The notes below the pieces were generated by a model. The model saw only the letters and a list, made by a program, of their open reading frames with translations, did no database searches and was not told the origin of the DNA. From Symbiodinium natans (Eukaryota > Sar > Dinophyceae > Suessiales > Symbiodiniaceae): a DNA stretch of 30,091 nt. The DNA lies in assembly GCA_905221605.1 (NCBI GenBank), contig CAJNDS010001181.1, positions 1 to 30,091 on the forward strand, read 5' to 3'. This document shows positions 1 through 9,143 of the stretch, piece by piece. The translations under genes were made by a program, and so were the position numbers. Positions within the stretch are counted from its first letter, which is position 1. Every line of letters starts with the position of its first letter.

Positions 1-3000
1 CCCTCCCAGTGTTCCACCCGTGGAACTAGTAAAGGGCCCACCCTCTCTCCAGGCCAGTTTGCTGATCAAGTAAAGGGCCCCCCGCTCTCGGGAACTACGA
101 CCCCTCCCAGTGTTCCACCCGTGGAACTACGACCGCTCCCAGTGTTCCACCCGTGGAACTAGTAAAGGGCCCACCCTCTCTCCAGGCCAGTTTGCTGATC
201 AAGTAAAGGGCTCCCCGCTCTCGGGAACTACGACCCCTCCCAGTGTTCCACCCGTGGAACTACGACCCCTCCCGTGGAACTAGTAAAGGGCCCACCCTCT
301 CTCCAGGCCAGTTTGCTGATCAAGTAAAGGGCCCCCCGCTCTCGGGAACTACGACCCCTCCCAGTGTTCCACCCGTGGAACTAGTAAAGGGCCCGCCCTC
401 TCTCCAGGCCAGTTTGCTGATCAAGTAAAGGGCCCCCCGCTCTCGGGAACTACGACCCCTCCCAGTGTTCCACCCGTGGAACTACGACCCCTCCCAGTGC
501 TCCACCCGTGGAACTAGTAAAGGGCCCACCCTCTCTCCAGGCCAGTTTGCTGAGATCAAGTAAAGGGCCCCCCCGCTCTCGGGAACTACGACCCCTCCCA
601 GTGTTCCACCCGTGGAACTACGACCCCTCCCAGTGTTCCACCCGTGGAACTAGAAAAGGGCCCACCCTCTCTCCAGGCCAGTTTGCTGATCAAGTAAAAG
701 GCCCCCCGCTCTCGGGAACTACGACCCCTCCCAGTGTTCCACCCGTGGAACTAGTAAAGGGCCCACCCTCTCTCCAGGCCAGTTTGCTGATCAAGCAAAG
801 GGCCCCCCGCTCTCGGGAACTACGACCCCTCCCAGTGTTCCACCCGTGGAACTACGACCCCTCCCAGTGTTCCACCCGTGGAACTAGTAAAGGGCCCGCC
901 CTCTCTCCAGGCCAGTTTGCTGATCAAGTAAAGGGCCCCCCGCTCTCGGGAACTACGACCCCTCCCAGTGTTCCACCCGTGGAACTACGACCCCTCCCAG
1001 TGCTCCACCCGTGGAACTAGTAAAGGGCCCACCCTCTCTCCAGGCCAGTTTGCTGAGATCAAGTAAAGGGCCCCCCCGCTCTCGGGAACTACGACCCCTC
1101 CCAGTGTTCCACCCGTGGAACTACGACCCCTCCCAGTGTTCCACCCGTGGAACTAGAAAAGGGCCCACCCTCTCTCCAGGCCAGTTTGCTGATCAAGTAA
1201 AAGGCCCCCCGCTCTCGGGAACTACGACCCCTCCCAGTGTTCCACCCGTGGAACTAGTAAAGGGCCCACCCTCTCTCCAGGCCAGTTTGCTGATCAAGTA
1301 AAGGCCCCCCGCTCTCGGGAACTACGACCCCTCCCAGTGTTCCACCCGTGGAACTACGACCCCTCCCAGTGTTCCACCCGTGGAACTAGTAAAGGGCCCA
1401 CCCTCTCTCCAGGCCAGTTTGCTGATCAAGTAAAGGGCCCCCCGCTCTCGGGAACTACGACCCCTCCCAGTGTTCCACCCGTGGAACTAGTAAAGGGCCC
1501 ACCCTCTCTCCAGGCCAGTTTGCCGATCAAGTAAAGGGCCCCCCGCTCTCGGGAACTACGAGCCCTCCCAGTGTTCCACCCGTGGAACTACGACCCCTCC
1601 CAGTCCCCCCGCTCTCGGGAACTACGACCCCTCCCAGTGTTCCACCCGTTGGAACTACGACCCCTCCCAGTGTTCCACCCGTGGAACTAGTAAAGGGCCC
1701 ACCCTCTCTCCAGGCCAGTTTGCTGATCAAGTAAAGGGCCCCCCGCTCTCGGGAACTACGACCCCTCCCAGTGTTCCACCCGTGGAACTACGACCCCTCC
1801 CAGTGTTCCACCCGTGGAACAAGTAAAGGGCCCACCCTCTCTCCAGGCCAGTTTGCTGATCAAGTAAAGGGCCCCCTGCTCTCGGGAACTACGACCCCTC
1901 CCAGTGTTCCACCCGTGGAACTACGACCCCTCCCAGTGTTCCACCCATGGAACTAGTAGATCAAGTAAAGGGCCCCCCGCTCTCGGGAACTACGACCCCT
2001 CCCAGTGTTCCACCCGTGGAACTAGTAAAGGGCCCACCCTCTCTCCAGGCCAGTTTGCTGATCAAGTAAAGGGCCCCCCGCCCTCGGGAACTACGACCCC
2101 TCCCAGTGTTCCACCCGTGGAACTACGACCCCTCCCAGTGTTCCACCCGTGGAACTAGTAAAGGGCCCACCCTCTCTCCAGGCCAGTTTGCTGATCAAGT
2201 AAAGGGCCCCCCGCTCTCGGGAACTACGACCCCTCCCAGTGTTCCACCCGTGGAACTACGACCCCTCCCAGTGTTCCACCCGTGGAACTAGTAGTGTTCC
2301 ACCCGTGGAACTAGTAAAGGCCCACCCTCTCTCCAGGCCAGTTTGCTGATCAAGTAAAGGGCCCCCCGCTCTCGGGAACTACGACCCCTCCCAGTGTTCC
2401 ACCCGTGGAACTACGACCACTCCCAGTGTTCCACCCGTGGAACTAGTAAAGGGCCCACCCTCTCTCCAGGCTAGTTTGCTGATCAAGTAAAGGGCCCCCC
2501 GCTCTCGGGAACTACGACCCCTCCCAGTGTTCCACCCGTGGAACTACGACCCCTCCCAGTGTTCCACCCGTGGAACTAGTAAAGGGCCCACCCTCTCCCA
2601 GGCCAGTTTGCTGATCAAGTAAAGGGCCCCCCGCTCTCGGGAACTACGACCCCTCCCAGTGTTCCACCCGTGGAACTAGTAAAGGGCCCACCCTCTCTCC
2701 AGGCCAGTTTGCTGATCAAGTAACGGGCCCCCCGCTCTCGGGAACTACGACCCCTCCCAGTGTTCCACCCGTGGAACTACGACCCCTCCCAGTGTTCCAC
2801 CCGTGGAACTAGTAAAGGGCCCACCCTCTCTCCAGGCCAGTTTGCTGATCAAGTAAAGGGCCCCCGCTCTCGGGAACTACGACCCCTCCCAGTGTTCCAC
2901 CCGTGGAGCTACGACCCCTCCCAGTGTTCCACCCGTGGAACTAGTAAAGGGCCCACCCTCTCTCCAGGCCAGTTTGCTGATCAAGTAAAGGGCCCCCCGC

Positions 3001-3232
3001 TCTCGGGAACTACGACCCCTCCCAGTACTCCACCCGTGGAACTAGTAAAGGGCCCACCCTCTCTCCAGGCCAGTTTGCTGACCAAGTAAAGGGCCCCCCG
3101 CTCTCGGGAACTACGACCCCTCCCAGCGTTCCACCCGTGGAACTACGACCCCTCCCAGTGTTCCACCCGTGGAACTAGTAAAGGGCCCACCCTCTCTCCA
3201 GGCCAGTTTGCTGACCAAGTAAAGGGCCCCCC
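1..3232. repeat. Host GC-rich satellite array, left flank (133-bp unit with ~101-bp variants)
   Basis: This stretch is a head-to-tail tandem array. The full unit is 133 bp and contains a 32-bp subunit beginning TGTTCCACCCGTGGAACTAC that is itself duplicated; units lacking that duplication are about 101 bp. Landmarks in each unit are an interrupted palindrome GTTCCAC-CC-GTGGAAC, an AAAGGGCCCACC segment, TGATCAAG and CCCCCCGCTCTCGGGAAC. Units differ by point changes and small indels. Two neighbouring blocks starting near 508 and 1011 share private variants and form a 503-bp higher-order repeat. Many open frames run through the array, but only because the unit is GC-rich and short of stops. I see no gene here. 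The same array continues beyond the inserted element at 27901. Confidence 0.95.
3227..3232. repeat. Probable target-site duplication, left (CCCCCC)
   Basis: Satellite sequence stops after its run of six C and the element starts with AAAAATAGTGG. On the right the element ends CCACTATTTTT and is followed by TCCCCC and then the next satellite bases, GCTCTCGGG. A 6-bp duplication is typical of Polintons; here one base differs between the copies (or the duplication is 5 bp plus one extra T). Confidence 0.65.
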
Positions 3233-3748
3233 AAAAATAGTGGAAAGGGGGATTGTGAGGTCATGGGTCATTGTATGTTGGGTGTCTGGTTTGTTTTGTG
3301 TCTTTTCAACACTGTCTCCTACTTGTTGTTTGACCTTGTCGCCTTCCCCGTTTCTATATTATTGACTCTGGGGTCTATCTTCTTGCTATGGTCGTCTTAT
3401 TCGTTTTTTCTTCGGGCCGTCTTATTCGTTTTGTCTGGGTTTGGTTCCTCATTCGTTTTAGTGCTTGACCCTAGGGGTGATAATTTATTTTAAGTATTTG
3501 TTTCCCCTGTTATGTTTTCATTTTTAGGCCTAGTAGTTATTCTTAACATTTGGTTTCGGTAGGTTGCTTCGTTATTTTCGGTCTCTGGGTTAGGCTATAA
3601 TTGACTTTAGTTAGGCGGTTCGTAGAAAAGCCTAACATAAAGCCTAGTCTGGGCTTAGTATGGGCTAGACATTCCCTAACTTTTGGTTATTCCTAGGGTT
3701 TATGGGTGGTTCAACCATTTCATTATATGAATAATAATGTTATGGTTG
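3233..3748 (+). repeat. Left terminal inverted repeat of the Polinton
   Basis: It begins AAAAATAGTGGAAAGGGGG and matches the reverse complement of 27385-27900 almost base for base, ending near AATAATGTTATGGTTG. Small differences exist, such as one extra base near the inner end and substitutions that change two residues of the open frame inside. It contains one short hydrophobic open frame (3263-3493). The remainder, 3494-3754, holds no gene that I can recognise and only short imperfect inverted motifs around TAAAGCCTAG and GGGCTTAG. Confidence 0.92.
3263..3493 (+). CDS. Small hydrophobic protein within the terminal repeat (76 aa, doubtful)
   Basis: This open frame lies inside the left terminal repeat and points inward. 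Residues 5-30 and 30-66 are strongly hydrophobic (Leu, Phe, Val, Ser rich) and would form two or three membrane segments; the end is short and polar. The copy in the right repeat (27640-27870, minus strand) has the same length, with two conservative changes (Ile/Val and Ala/Val). Keeping length and hydrophobicity in both copies fits coding, but recent homogenisation of the repeats would give the same result. Thymine-rich DNA also yields hydrophobic frames by chance. I know of no family for it. Confidence 0.25.
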   Translation: MGHCMLGVWFVLCLFNTVSYLLFDLVAFPVSILLTLGSIFLLWSSYSFFLRAVLFVLSGFGSSFVLVLDPRGDNLF

Positions 3749-3754
3749 CTTCAT

Positions 3755-4234
3755 TTACTCTTGAACAATTTTATCAGATATAGCACCTAGAATTGCCCAC
3801 CTATAAGTTTTAATCCACTTGTATTTACATTGTTTAAATATCAAAATATCCATCCATATTATATAAGTTTGAAACATTAAAAAATGAATTTTATGATTAT
3901 TGAACTTATTTAGGTAATCATTCCTTAAATTATGATAATTATGAGAAAGTGTAGATGAACAAAATGTATTCAACTTTCCTTTAAACTTACCTACTTCTTC
4001 ATATGAAGGAAACGAAGTAAGAAGGACAAAATATTCTATTACCTCATCATTTACATCATTGTAGGTTTGTTCCATTACATTATTTATTTTGTTACATTCA
4101 TCACACTTTAGTAAAGATTTACTATTAAATTGTTTTTGTAACTGCTTACAGTCTTTACATTTACTAATTTTCTTAGATAATTGTTTCTTAATTTTTGTTA
4201 AAAACTCAACCCCACAATCTTGCTCATCAGTCAT
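3755..4234 (-). CDS. CxxC...CxxC family protein, copy 1 (159 aa)
   Basis: The function is unknown. The N-terminal third has two Cys pairs, CKDC near residues 26-29 and CDEC near 44-47, spaced like a small zinc-binding module. The region after them is helical and rich in Asn, Tyr and Phe, with an SFPSYEE segment that recurs in the next gene as TFPSYEI. It is one of four related genes, two at each end of the element, reading outward into the inverted repeats; its stop lies just inside the left repeat. A TACTTAAAGA promoter-like motif precedes it. A position next to the termini suggests accessory or regulatory roles (host interaction, transcription), but that is inference. Confidence 0.7.
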   Translation of the reverse strand: MTDEQDCGVEFLTKIKKQLSKKISKCKDCKQLQKQFNSKSLLKCDECNKINNVMEQTYNDVNDEVIEYFVLLTSFPSYEEVGKFKGKLNTFCSSTLSHNYHNLRNDYLNKFNNHKIHFLMFQTYIIWMDILIFKQCKYKWIKTYRWAILGAISDKIVQE

Positions 4235-4242
4235 CCCGTAGT

Positions 4243-4271
4243 TATATTATAAGGTGTTTAATCTTTAAGTA
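4243..4271 (-). promoter_or_regulatory. Early-type promoter motif of the copy-1 CxxC gene
   Basis: On the minus strand this reads TACTTAAAGA, then a short spacer, CACCTTA and an AT-rich run, ending 8 bases ahead of the ATG at 4234. The same arrangement stands ahead of the genes at 4963, 26030 and 26766. Confidence 0.55.
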
Positions 4272-4324
4272 GAAATTCATATTAATAAATCATTACATTA
4301 TATTAACAATAATGTTATGATTTC

Positions 4325-4963
4325 TTACCAATCATCATACTCACTTTCACTTTCACTATCATTAAACCAATATTCATTTATGTCATCTAATAAGGTAAAA
4401 CCAAAATCAAAATCATATAGGTAATGGTGAGTTTCAAAAACCCTTCCATGATTATGTTCCATAATATAGAAAATAGCAACCGACAAAATGTCAAAATACC
4501 TTTTTAGATGGTCAGGGTCATTGTTACAATAATTGTATTTAAAATCAACGAAGTAATCAGCGTCATCCAAATTGTCATATAGGTTTCTTAAATTGTAATA
4601 CATTTTCTTATTATATACAACATTATCATTCAGTTCTAGTTGTAAAATCTCATAAGAAGGAAAGGTATTAAATTTAATGAAGTAGTAGGTTTGAATTTCA
4701 TTGACTGAATAAATTATCCCATCAATACGGTTTTCAATTACTGTGTTTATCTGGTTACATCTGGAACACGAAAAGAAATTACAAACAATATCATATGTAT
4801 CTTCAGTTAGGTTCAACTTTATTAGTTTCTTAAGTCCGTCTCGTATCTTGTTACAGTCACTACAGTTATTCACAATTGACATTACATAGTTTTTACTGTC
4901 AAGTAAATCATCTTTTGATTGATGTTTAAATTCGGTCATACTTTCACTTTCACTGTCACTCAT
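4325..4963 (-). CDS. CxxC...CxxC family protein, copy 2 (212 aa)
   Basis: This is a paralogue of the gene at 3755-4234. It starts with an acidic Ser/Asp/Glu run (MSDSESES), which recurs at the start of the 26030 gene. It has Cys pairs CSDC near residue 34 and CSRC near residue 67, then a TFPSYEI segment shared with copy 1 and a Tyr/Asn/Asp-rich helical C-terminal half. It ends with a second acidic SESESEYDD stretch. The paired Cys suggest zinc binding; the acidic ends could be a transactivation-type or protein-contact tail (inference). It is co-oriented with copy 1 (90-bp gap) and divergent from the PolB region. It has its own TACTTAAAGA motif. Confidence 0.75.
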   Translation of the reverse strand: MSDSESESMTEFKHQSKDDLLDSKNYVMSIVNNCSDCNKIRDGLKKLIKLNLTEDTYDIVCNFFSCSRCNQINTVIENRIDGIIYSVNEIQTYYFIKFNTFPSYEILQLELNDNVVYNKKMYYNLRNLYDNLDDADYFVDFKYNYCNNDPDHLKRYFDILSVAIFYIMEHNHGRVFETHHYLYDFDFGFTLLDDINEYWFNDSESESEYDDW

Positions 4964-4970
4964 TACCTTA

Positions 4971-4999
4971 ATATACTAGGGCATTGTGTCTTTAAGTGT
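4971..4999 (-). promoter_or_regulatory. Early-type promoter motif of the copy-2 CxxC gene
   Basis: On the minus strand this reads ACTTAAAGACA, then a spacer, GCCCTAGTATATTA, a few bases before the ATG at 4963. It matches the promoter of the 26030 gene over nearly 30 positions, although the two genes lie at opposite ends of the element. Confidence 0.6.
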
Positions 5000-5078
5000 T
5001 ATTTTATCAATCCATATAGGTGGCAACCTCCACCAAAGCCCTTTTGACATCTCATAAAACCGGTTTAAGTTGAACCGA

Positions 5079-5308
5079 TTTACAAGCCACGAAAAACCGT
5101 TTTACAAGCCACGAAAGACCGTTTTACAAGCCACGAAAAACCGTTTTACAAGCCACGAAAAACCGTTTTACAAGCTTTGTAAAACCTCCCTGCCCTGCTA
5201 TTTCTATGGGTTTTACGAAGAATTTACAAGCCCCGAAAAACCGTTTTACAAGCCACGAAAAACCGTTTTACAAGCCCCGAAAAACCGTTTTACAAGCCCC
5301 GTAAAACC
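5079..5308. repeat. 22-bp tandem repeat block between divergent genes
   Basis: Nine copies of a 22-bp unit starting TTTACAAGCCACGAAAAACC occur in two blocks. The first block starts at 5079, 5101, 5123, 5145 and 5167; the second at 5223, 5245, 5267 and 5289. Spacing is exactly 22 within blocks and 56 between them. Variants carry CCCCG instead of CCACG. The junction of the blocks contains palindromic pieces (TTTTACAAG/CTTTGTAAAA). The repeats lie between divergently transcribed genes (4963 minus, 5368 plus). An open frame of 91 codons crosses them but only reflects the repeat. Possible roles are a replication or transcription control region; the sequence alone does not decide. The rest of the 4964-5367 gap is simple AT-rich DNA plus two promoter motifs. 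Confidence 0.88.
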
Positions 5309-5338
5309 AAGTATTGAACCAAAATTGTTTGTAAAATC

Positions 5339-5367
5339 TACTTAAAGAAAAAACAACTTGATAATAT
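5339..5367 (+). promoter_or_regulatory. Early-type promoter motif upstream of the polymerase region
   Basis: TACTTAAAGA followed by an A-rich spacer and TGATAATAT lies directly before the ATG at 5368. The first ten bases match the motif ahead of the four CxxC family genes; the CCYTA part is not conserved. This suggests that transcription of the polymerase region starts here and not at 5538. Confidence 0.45.
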
Positions 5368-5520
5368 ATGTCAGAACCAAATTACAATTATGTAGTAGAT
5401 TATTTAGTCAGTAGCGGTTTAGGCAACATTAAACCCAAAAACGGTAAGAAACTTAATAAGTTAATTATAGATAATAAGGAGTATTCATATAACAAAGAAA
5501 ACCATTATCAAATATTTTAA
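5368..5520 (+). CDS. Short ORF ahead of PolB (50 aa), possibly its shifted N-terminus
   Basis: An ATG directly after a TACTTAAAGA promoter motif opens a 50-codon frame rich in Asn, Lys and Tyr. It ends at TAA in a T/A homopolymer (5515-5520). The PolB frame that continues at 5538 is already open across this point in another phase, so the two may once have been one N-terminal region parted by a small indel in the TTTTAAAG run. Alternatively this is an independent leader peptide. No domain is recognisable in so short a piece. Confidence 0.4.
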   Translation: MSEPNYNYVVDYLVSSGLGNIKPKNGKKLNKLIIDNKEYSYNKENHYQIF

Positions 5521-5537
5521 AGAAGAAGCTTAGGACG

Positions 5538-6425
5538 ATGTCTAAAACACAGGGTTTTAAAAGATATGATATATTAAAGACAGCAAGTAAAGGCGTAGCA
5601 ATTAGAAAGGCATTGAAGAAATATGTTATTAAACAAAAAGCAAGGGTAACAGAAGAAACAAGCGCTTTCAAAAGCTACGCCAATTCTTATTCAATTTCAA
5701 ACATATCATCATTATTAAAGGGAACAAGAGGACTAACACATTTGAAGTATCAAGAACCGAGACTAAGAGAGTTTTTAGAAAAGAACAACAACATGAAAAT
5801 TAGGATGGATACAGACGTCGCTTTTACACATCTAGAACTGGAGGAACAAGCAGTGTTTAAAATACCGAGCAGAATTTACACGATTAACAACTCAGAAGAA
5901 TTAAAGAAAGCAGTTGATAATATGGCATCAGACATAGAAATTCTGATAGGAAACTCACAACTAAACAGGTCAGGATATAAAATAAACCACATTGAAAAAA
6001 TCAGAATTCATTATGACAAATACAACCCAACAAGAGCGGGTAAATATATTGAATTACCTAAATGGATTTCTACTAAAAAGGCATGTATTAATATTAAGAA
6101 TGATGACGATTATTGTTTCAAATACTGCGTTCAATCCCGGTTTTATGAGATAATGAAGCAAGACCACCCCGACAGGATGTATCATTACAACAAGCTAAAA
6201 GAAAATGATAATTTAATAAAGTGGGAAGGTGTAGAGTTTCCGGCATCCAATGAAGACATTGACACCTTTGAAGAAATAAACAATAGAACAATATCGGTTA
6301 ATGTTTATGCTATTGACCCAAACGGAACAAATAGCATAGTAGTAAATAGAATTTCTAAAATTACGAACCCATCGTGTCACGTTAATTTGTTATTATTAGA
6401 GGAGGAAAAGATTACAGCCGTTTAA
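5538..6425 (+). CDS. polB: Protein-primed DNA polymerase B, N-terminal fragment (295 aa)
   Basis: This is the N-terminal part of the Polinton-type family B polymerase, upstream of the exonuclease domain. The segment at about residues 165-215, with the KYIELPKWI and ACINIKNDDDYCFKYC motifs, is a well-known signature just ahead of the polymerase proper in Polintons and related elements. A later VNVYAI stretch and a run of hydrophobic Leu residues also match the family. The frame stops at 6423-6425 in TAATG, where the next frame begins. Family members continue without a stop through this point, and a short conserved segment appears to be missing, so this is most likely a frameshift plus small deletion and not a natural gene end. 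The first 130 residues are basic and not diagnostic. Confidence 0.8.
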   Translation: MSKTQGFKRYDILKTASKGVAIRKALKKYVIKQKARVTEETSAFKSYANSYSISNISSLLKGTRGLTHLKYQEPRLREFLEKNNNMKIRMDTDVAFTHLELEEQAVFKIPSRIYTINNSEELKKAVDNMASDIEILIGNSQLNRSGYKINHIEKIRIHYDKYNPTRAGKYIELPKWISTKKACINIKNDDDYCFKYCVQSRFYEIMKQDHPDRMYHYNKLKENDNLIKWEGVEFPASNEDIDTFEEINNRTISVNVYAIDPNGTNSIVVNRISKITNPSCHVNLLLLEEEKITAV

Positions 6426-6880
6426 TGGGAGCACAAACCAACAAGCACAGAGAAAAACTATTTCATTGTAGATACTGCCAACACGGTTTTTACAAGGAGT
6501 CATTACTTAACAACCATTTGTTAAAAGGATGTATGGCACACGAAATACAACAACTAGTAATGCCAAAAGAAGACGAAAAAATGAGTTTTCAAACACATTA
6601 CAAGAAACTTAAGTGCCCATATGTTATTTATGGTGACTTTGAATGTCTTACAACCCCATCAAGTGATGGAATAAAGGGGACTTACGACAACGATAGTTGT
6701 CCTAAGCCCTTAAAGGGGACTTACCAACATCATAAACCGTGCGGTTTTATGCTTAATGTAGTTAATAGCATAACCAACGAAGCAACACCTTATTTATATA
6801 GAGGTGAAGATTGTATGGATAGATTTTGTTCAACGATTAATAAATTAAGAAGAGATTATGGACAAGATGAAGGAGAATAA
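6425..6880 (+). CDS. polB: DNA polymerase B, middle fragment with exonuclease motif I (151 aa)
   Basis: The piece starts with MGAQTNKH, a conserved segment in Polinton polymerases. A C2H2-like finger follows (Cys15, Cys18, His31, Cys36), then the exonuclease I motif YGDFEC with catalytic Asp71 and Glu73. It lies in a phase different from both neighbours: the upstream fragment and the downstream fragment share one frame and this one is shifted between them. It ends in a frame that overlaps the start of the next fragment by 23 bases. The open frame extends a few residues upstream of the ATG, and these also match the family, so the ATG is probably not a real start. Without this piece the polymerase would lack proofreading. 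Confidence 0.8.
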   Translation: MGAQTNKHREKLFHCRYCQHGFYKESLLNNHLLKGCMAHEIQQLVMPKEDEKMSFQTHYKKLKCPYVIYGDFECLTTPSSDGIKGTYDNDSCPKPLKGTYQHHKPCGFMLNVVNSITNEATPYLYRGEDCMDRFCSTINKLRRDYGQDEGE

Positions 6881-9143
6881 GAAATTACAATGGACAACCA
6901 AACAACAAGAACAACATAAGAAAGAAAAACATTGTTTTATATGCGGTGGCAAATTCAACCCGAAAGACCCAGCAAAAACTAAAGTCGCCGACCACTGCCA
7001 CTTTACAGGTCAATATAGGGGCGCCGCACACAACAAATGTAATTTAGATTATTGTTTCAAATACTTTAAAATCCCAGTGTTCTTTCATAATCTTAAAAAC
7101 TATGACGCTCACCTAATAATATCACATATGGAGAAGCTAAATAAGAACAAGGACAAGATAAGCGTAATAGCGCAGAACAGCGAGAAGTTTGTAACCTTTA
7201 CGGTTGATAATCTAGAGTTTAAGGACAGCTTTAGTTTCTTATCTTCATCATTAGATAAGTTAGTTAAACTGACGAAATATGAAGATAATGAGAAGAGGAA
7301 TGAGTGGCAGAATGGATTTACTTTTAGTAAGAAGAGCGTTTATGTAAATGATGATACTGATTTAGATTTATTAACTGATAAGGGGGTTTATCCCTACGAT
7401 TATTTTGCTGATTTTAGTAGATTTAATGAAACATCACTACCTAAAATAGAGGACTTCTGCAGTAAATTAACAGAAGAAGGGATTAAACAATCGGAATACG
7501 ATAGAGCAAATAAGATATGGGAGCATTTTAAGATAAAAAACCTAGGTCAGTATCACGACTTATACTTACAGACTGATGTTTTATCACTAACGGATGTCTT
7601 TGAGAACTTCAGAAAGACTTGTTTAGTTGATTATGGATTAGACCCCGCTCATTACATAACATTGCCTAATTTTAGTTGGGATGCGATGCTACTTAAAACA
7701 GGCATTGAACTAGAACTGATTTATGATGAAGACATCTATAAGATGGTAGAAAGCGGGTTGCGCGGTGGTATGTGCCGGACGAGCTTAAGAAAATGTGAAG
7801 CAAACAATCCATATATGGGAGAGCAATACGATGAAAATAAAGAAACATCCTACATTAATTATTTAGATGCTAATAACCTATATGGTTTAGCAATGTGTCA
7901 GAAACTACCCTATAAAGGCATCAAGTTTATTAACGATACAAGTAACTTTACAGAAGAGGAGATATTAAATTATGATAATGGTAATGAAGGTTATATTTTG
8001 GATGTTGATTTAGAATACCCTAAAGAACTACATGATAAACATGTTGATTATCCACTAGCACCGCAGATAATGAATGTAAATGCGGATATGTTAAGCGATT
8101 GCCAGAAGAAAATATACAAGTCATACCACCAGAACAAGGAACCAAAAGATGAACAAACGAAGAAGTTAATATTAAATGTTATGGATAAGTCTAATTATGT
8201 ATTACATATTAATATTTTAAAGTATTACTTAAAACAAGGGTTGAAACTTAAAAAGGTTAATAGGGTAATAGATTTCAAACAGAAGGAGTGGCTAAAACCG
8301 TGGATTGACTTCAACACCGAGAAGAGAAAACAAGCAACATCCGACTTTGAGAAAGACAAGTATAAATTAATGAACAACGCGGTATATGGAAAAACGATGG
8401 AGAATGTAAGGGAACATATAAACTTTGAACTGGTGGATACACAGGAACGATACGCTAAATGCGTTAATAATCCTACCTTCAAGCACAGGCACATTATTAA
8501 CGAAAATCTGGTAGGAGTGGAGAAGTTAAAAGAGAAGGTCAAACGGAATAAACCTATATATGTCGGAATGAGTATATTAGATTTAAGTAAGTTACATATG
8601 TATTCATTTTATTATGATGTCCTAAAAGAGAAGTATAATGAAAATGTCAGGTTAATTTATACCGACACTGATAGTTTCGTTATTCATACTAAAACTAAAG
8701 ATATATACGATGACTTCAAAGAAATTAATGACCAGATGGACTTCAGCGGTTATGATAAAAATCATAAATGCTACGACCCAACAAACATGAAGGTATTAGG
8801 AAAATTTAAGGACGAATGCGATGGTAAAATAATAACTAAATTTGTCGGACTAAAGCCGAAAAGTTATGCGTTTAAGATATATAACGAAGACAAAGAGGAG
8901 AAAAAATCAAAAGGCATAGTAAAGCATAAAGTGAAGAAAGAGTTAAATTTTCAACAATACGAAGATACATTAATAGAAAATAGAAGCGACACAGTCAGTT
9001 TCAACACGATTAGAAGCAAGAACCACAACATATATACTATAAACCAAGTGAAGCAATGTTTATCATCATTCGATAATAAGAGATATTATATAGATAGTGT
9101 TAATAGTTTGCCGTATGGACATTACGCTATATCTACGATATAG
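6858..9143 (+). CDS. polB: DNA polymerase B, endonuclease VII-like segment plus exonuclease/polymerase domain (761 aa)
   Basis: This is the catalytic body of the protein-primed replicative polymerase. A zinc/endonuclease VII-like segment comes first (CFICGGKF at 26-33, then DHCHFTGQYRGAAHNKCN at 45-62). The remaining exonuclease motifs follow: HNLKNYD at 77-83 and YLQTDVL at 236-242. Polymerase motif A is YLDANNLYG near 335-343, motif B KLMNNAVYG near 503-511 and motif C YTDTDS at 601-606. A KPKSYAF motif follows and the ordinary C-terminal end (SLPYGHYAI) is present. All visible catalytic residues are intact, so damage is limited to the frame breaks upstream. The ATG at 6858 is probably internal to the original gene. 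The segments of the region add up to about 1,200 residues, within the usual Polinton range. Confidence 0.93.
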   Translation: MDKMKENKKLQWTTKQQEQHKKEKHCFICGGKFNPKDPAKTKVADHCHFTGQYRGAAHNKCNLDYCFKYFKIPVFFHNLKNYDAHLIISHMEKLNKNKDKISVIAQNSEKFVTFTVDNLEFKDSFSFLSSSLDKLVKLTKYEDNEKRNEWQNGFTFSKKSVYVNDDTDLDLLTDKGVYPYDYFADFSRFNETSLPKIEDFCSKLTEEGIKQSEYDRANKIWEHFKIKNLGQYHDLYLQTDVLSLTDVFENFRKTCLVDYGLDPAHYITLPNFSWDAMLLKTGIELELIYDEDIYKMVESGLRGGMCRTSLRKCEANNPYMGEQYDENKETSYINYLDANNLYGLAMCQKLPYKGIKFINDTSNFTEEEILNYDNGNEGYILDVDLEYPKELHDKHVDYPLAPQIMNVNADMLSDCQKKIYKSYHQNKEPKDEQTKKLILNVMDKSNYVLHINILKYYLKQGLKLKKVNRVIDFKQKEWLKPWIDFNTEKRKQATSDFEKDKYKLMNNAVYGKTMENVREHINFELVDTQERYAKCVNNPTFKHRHIINENLVGVEKLKEKVKRNKPIYVGMSILDLSKLHMYSFYYDVLKEKYNENVRLIYTDTDSFVIHTKTKDIYDDFKEINDQMDFSGYDKNHKCYDPTNMKVLGKFKDECDGKIITKFVGLKPKSYAFKIYNEDKEEKKSKGIVKHKVKKELNFQQYEDTLIENRSDTVSFNTIRSKNHNIYTINQVKQCLSSFDNKRYYIDSVNSLPYGHYAISTI

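Noticed and set aside
243-3089. Many proline-rich open frames in the left satellite (and 28066-30057 on the right)
   Set aside because: They follow the repeat unit exactly, change frame with unit length and have no start context; GC-rich satellite without stops explains them.
5079-5308. CRISPR array
   Set aside because: The repeats are directly adjacent with no unique spacers, and the context is eukaryotic.
5070-5345. 91-aa repetitive open frame over the 22-bp repeats
   Set aside because: The peptide only mirrors the tandem repeat in changing phases (22 is not a multiple of three), so selection for coding is unlikely.
8225-8542. Minus-strand open frames opposite PolB, GIY-YIG, integrase and other genes
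   Set aside because: They are antisense shadows of well-supported genes with hydrophobic or low-complexity products.
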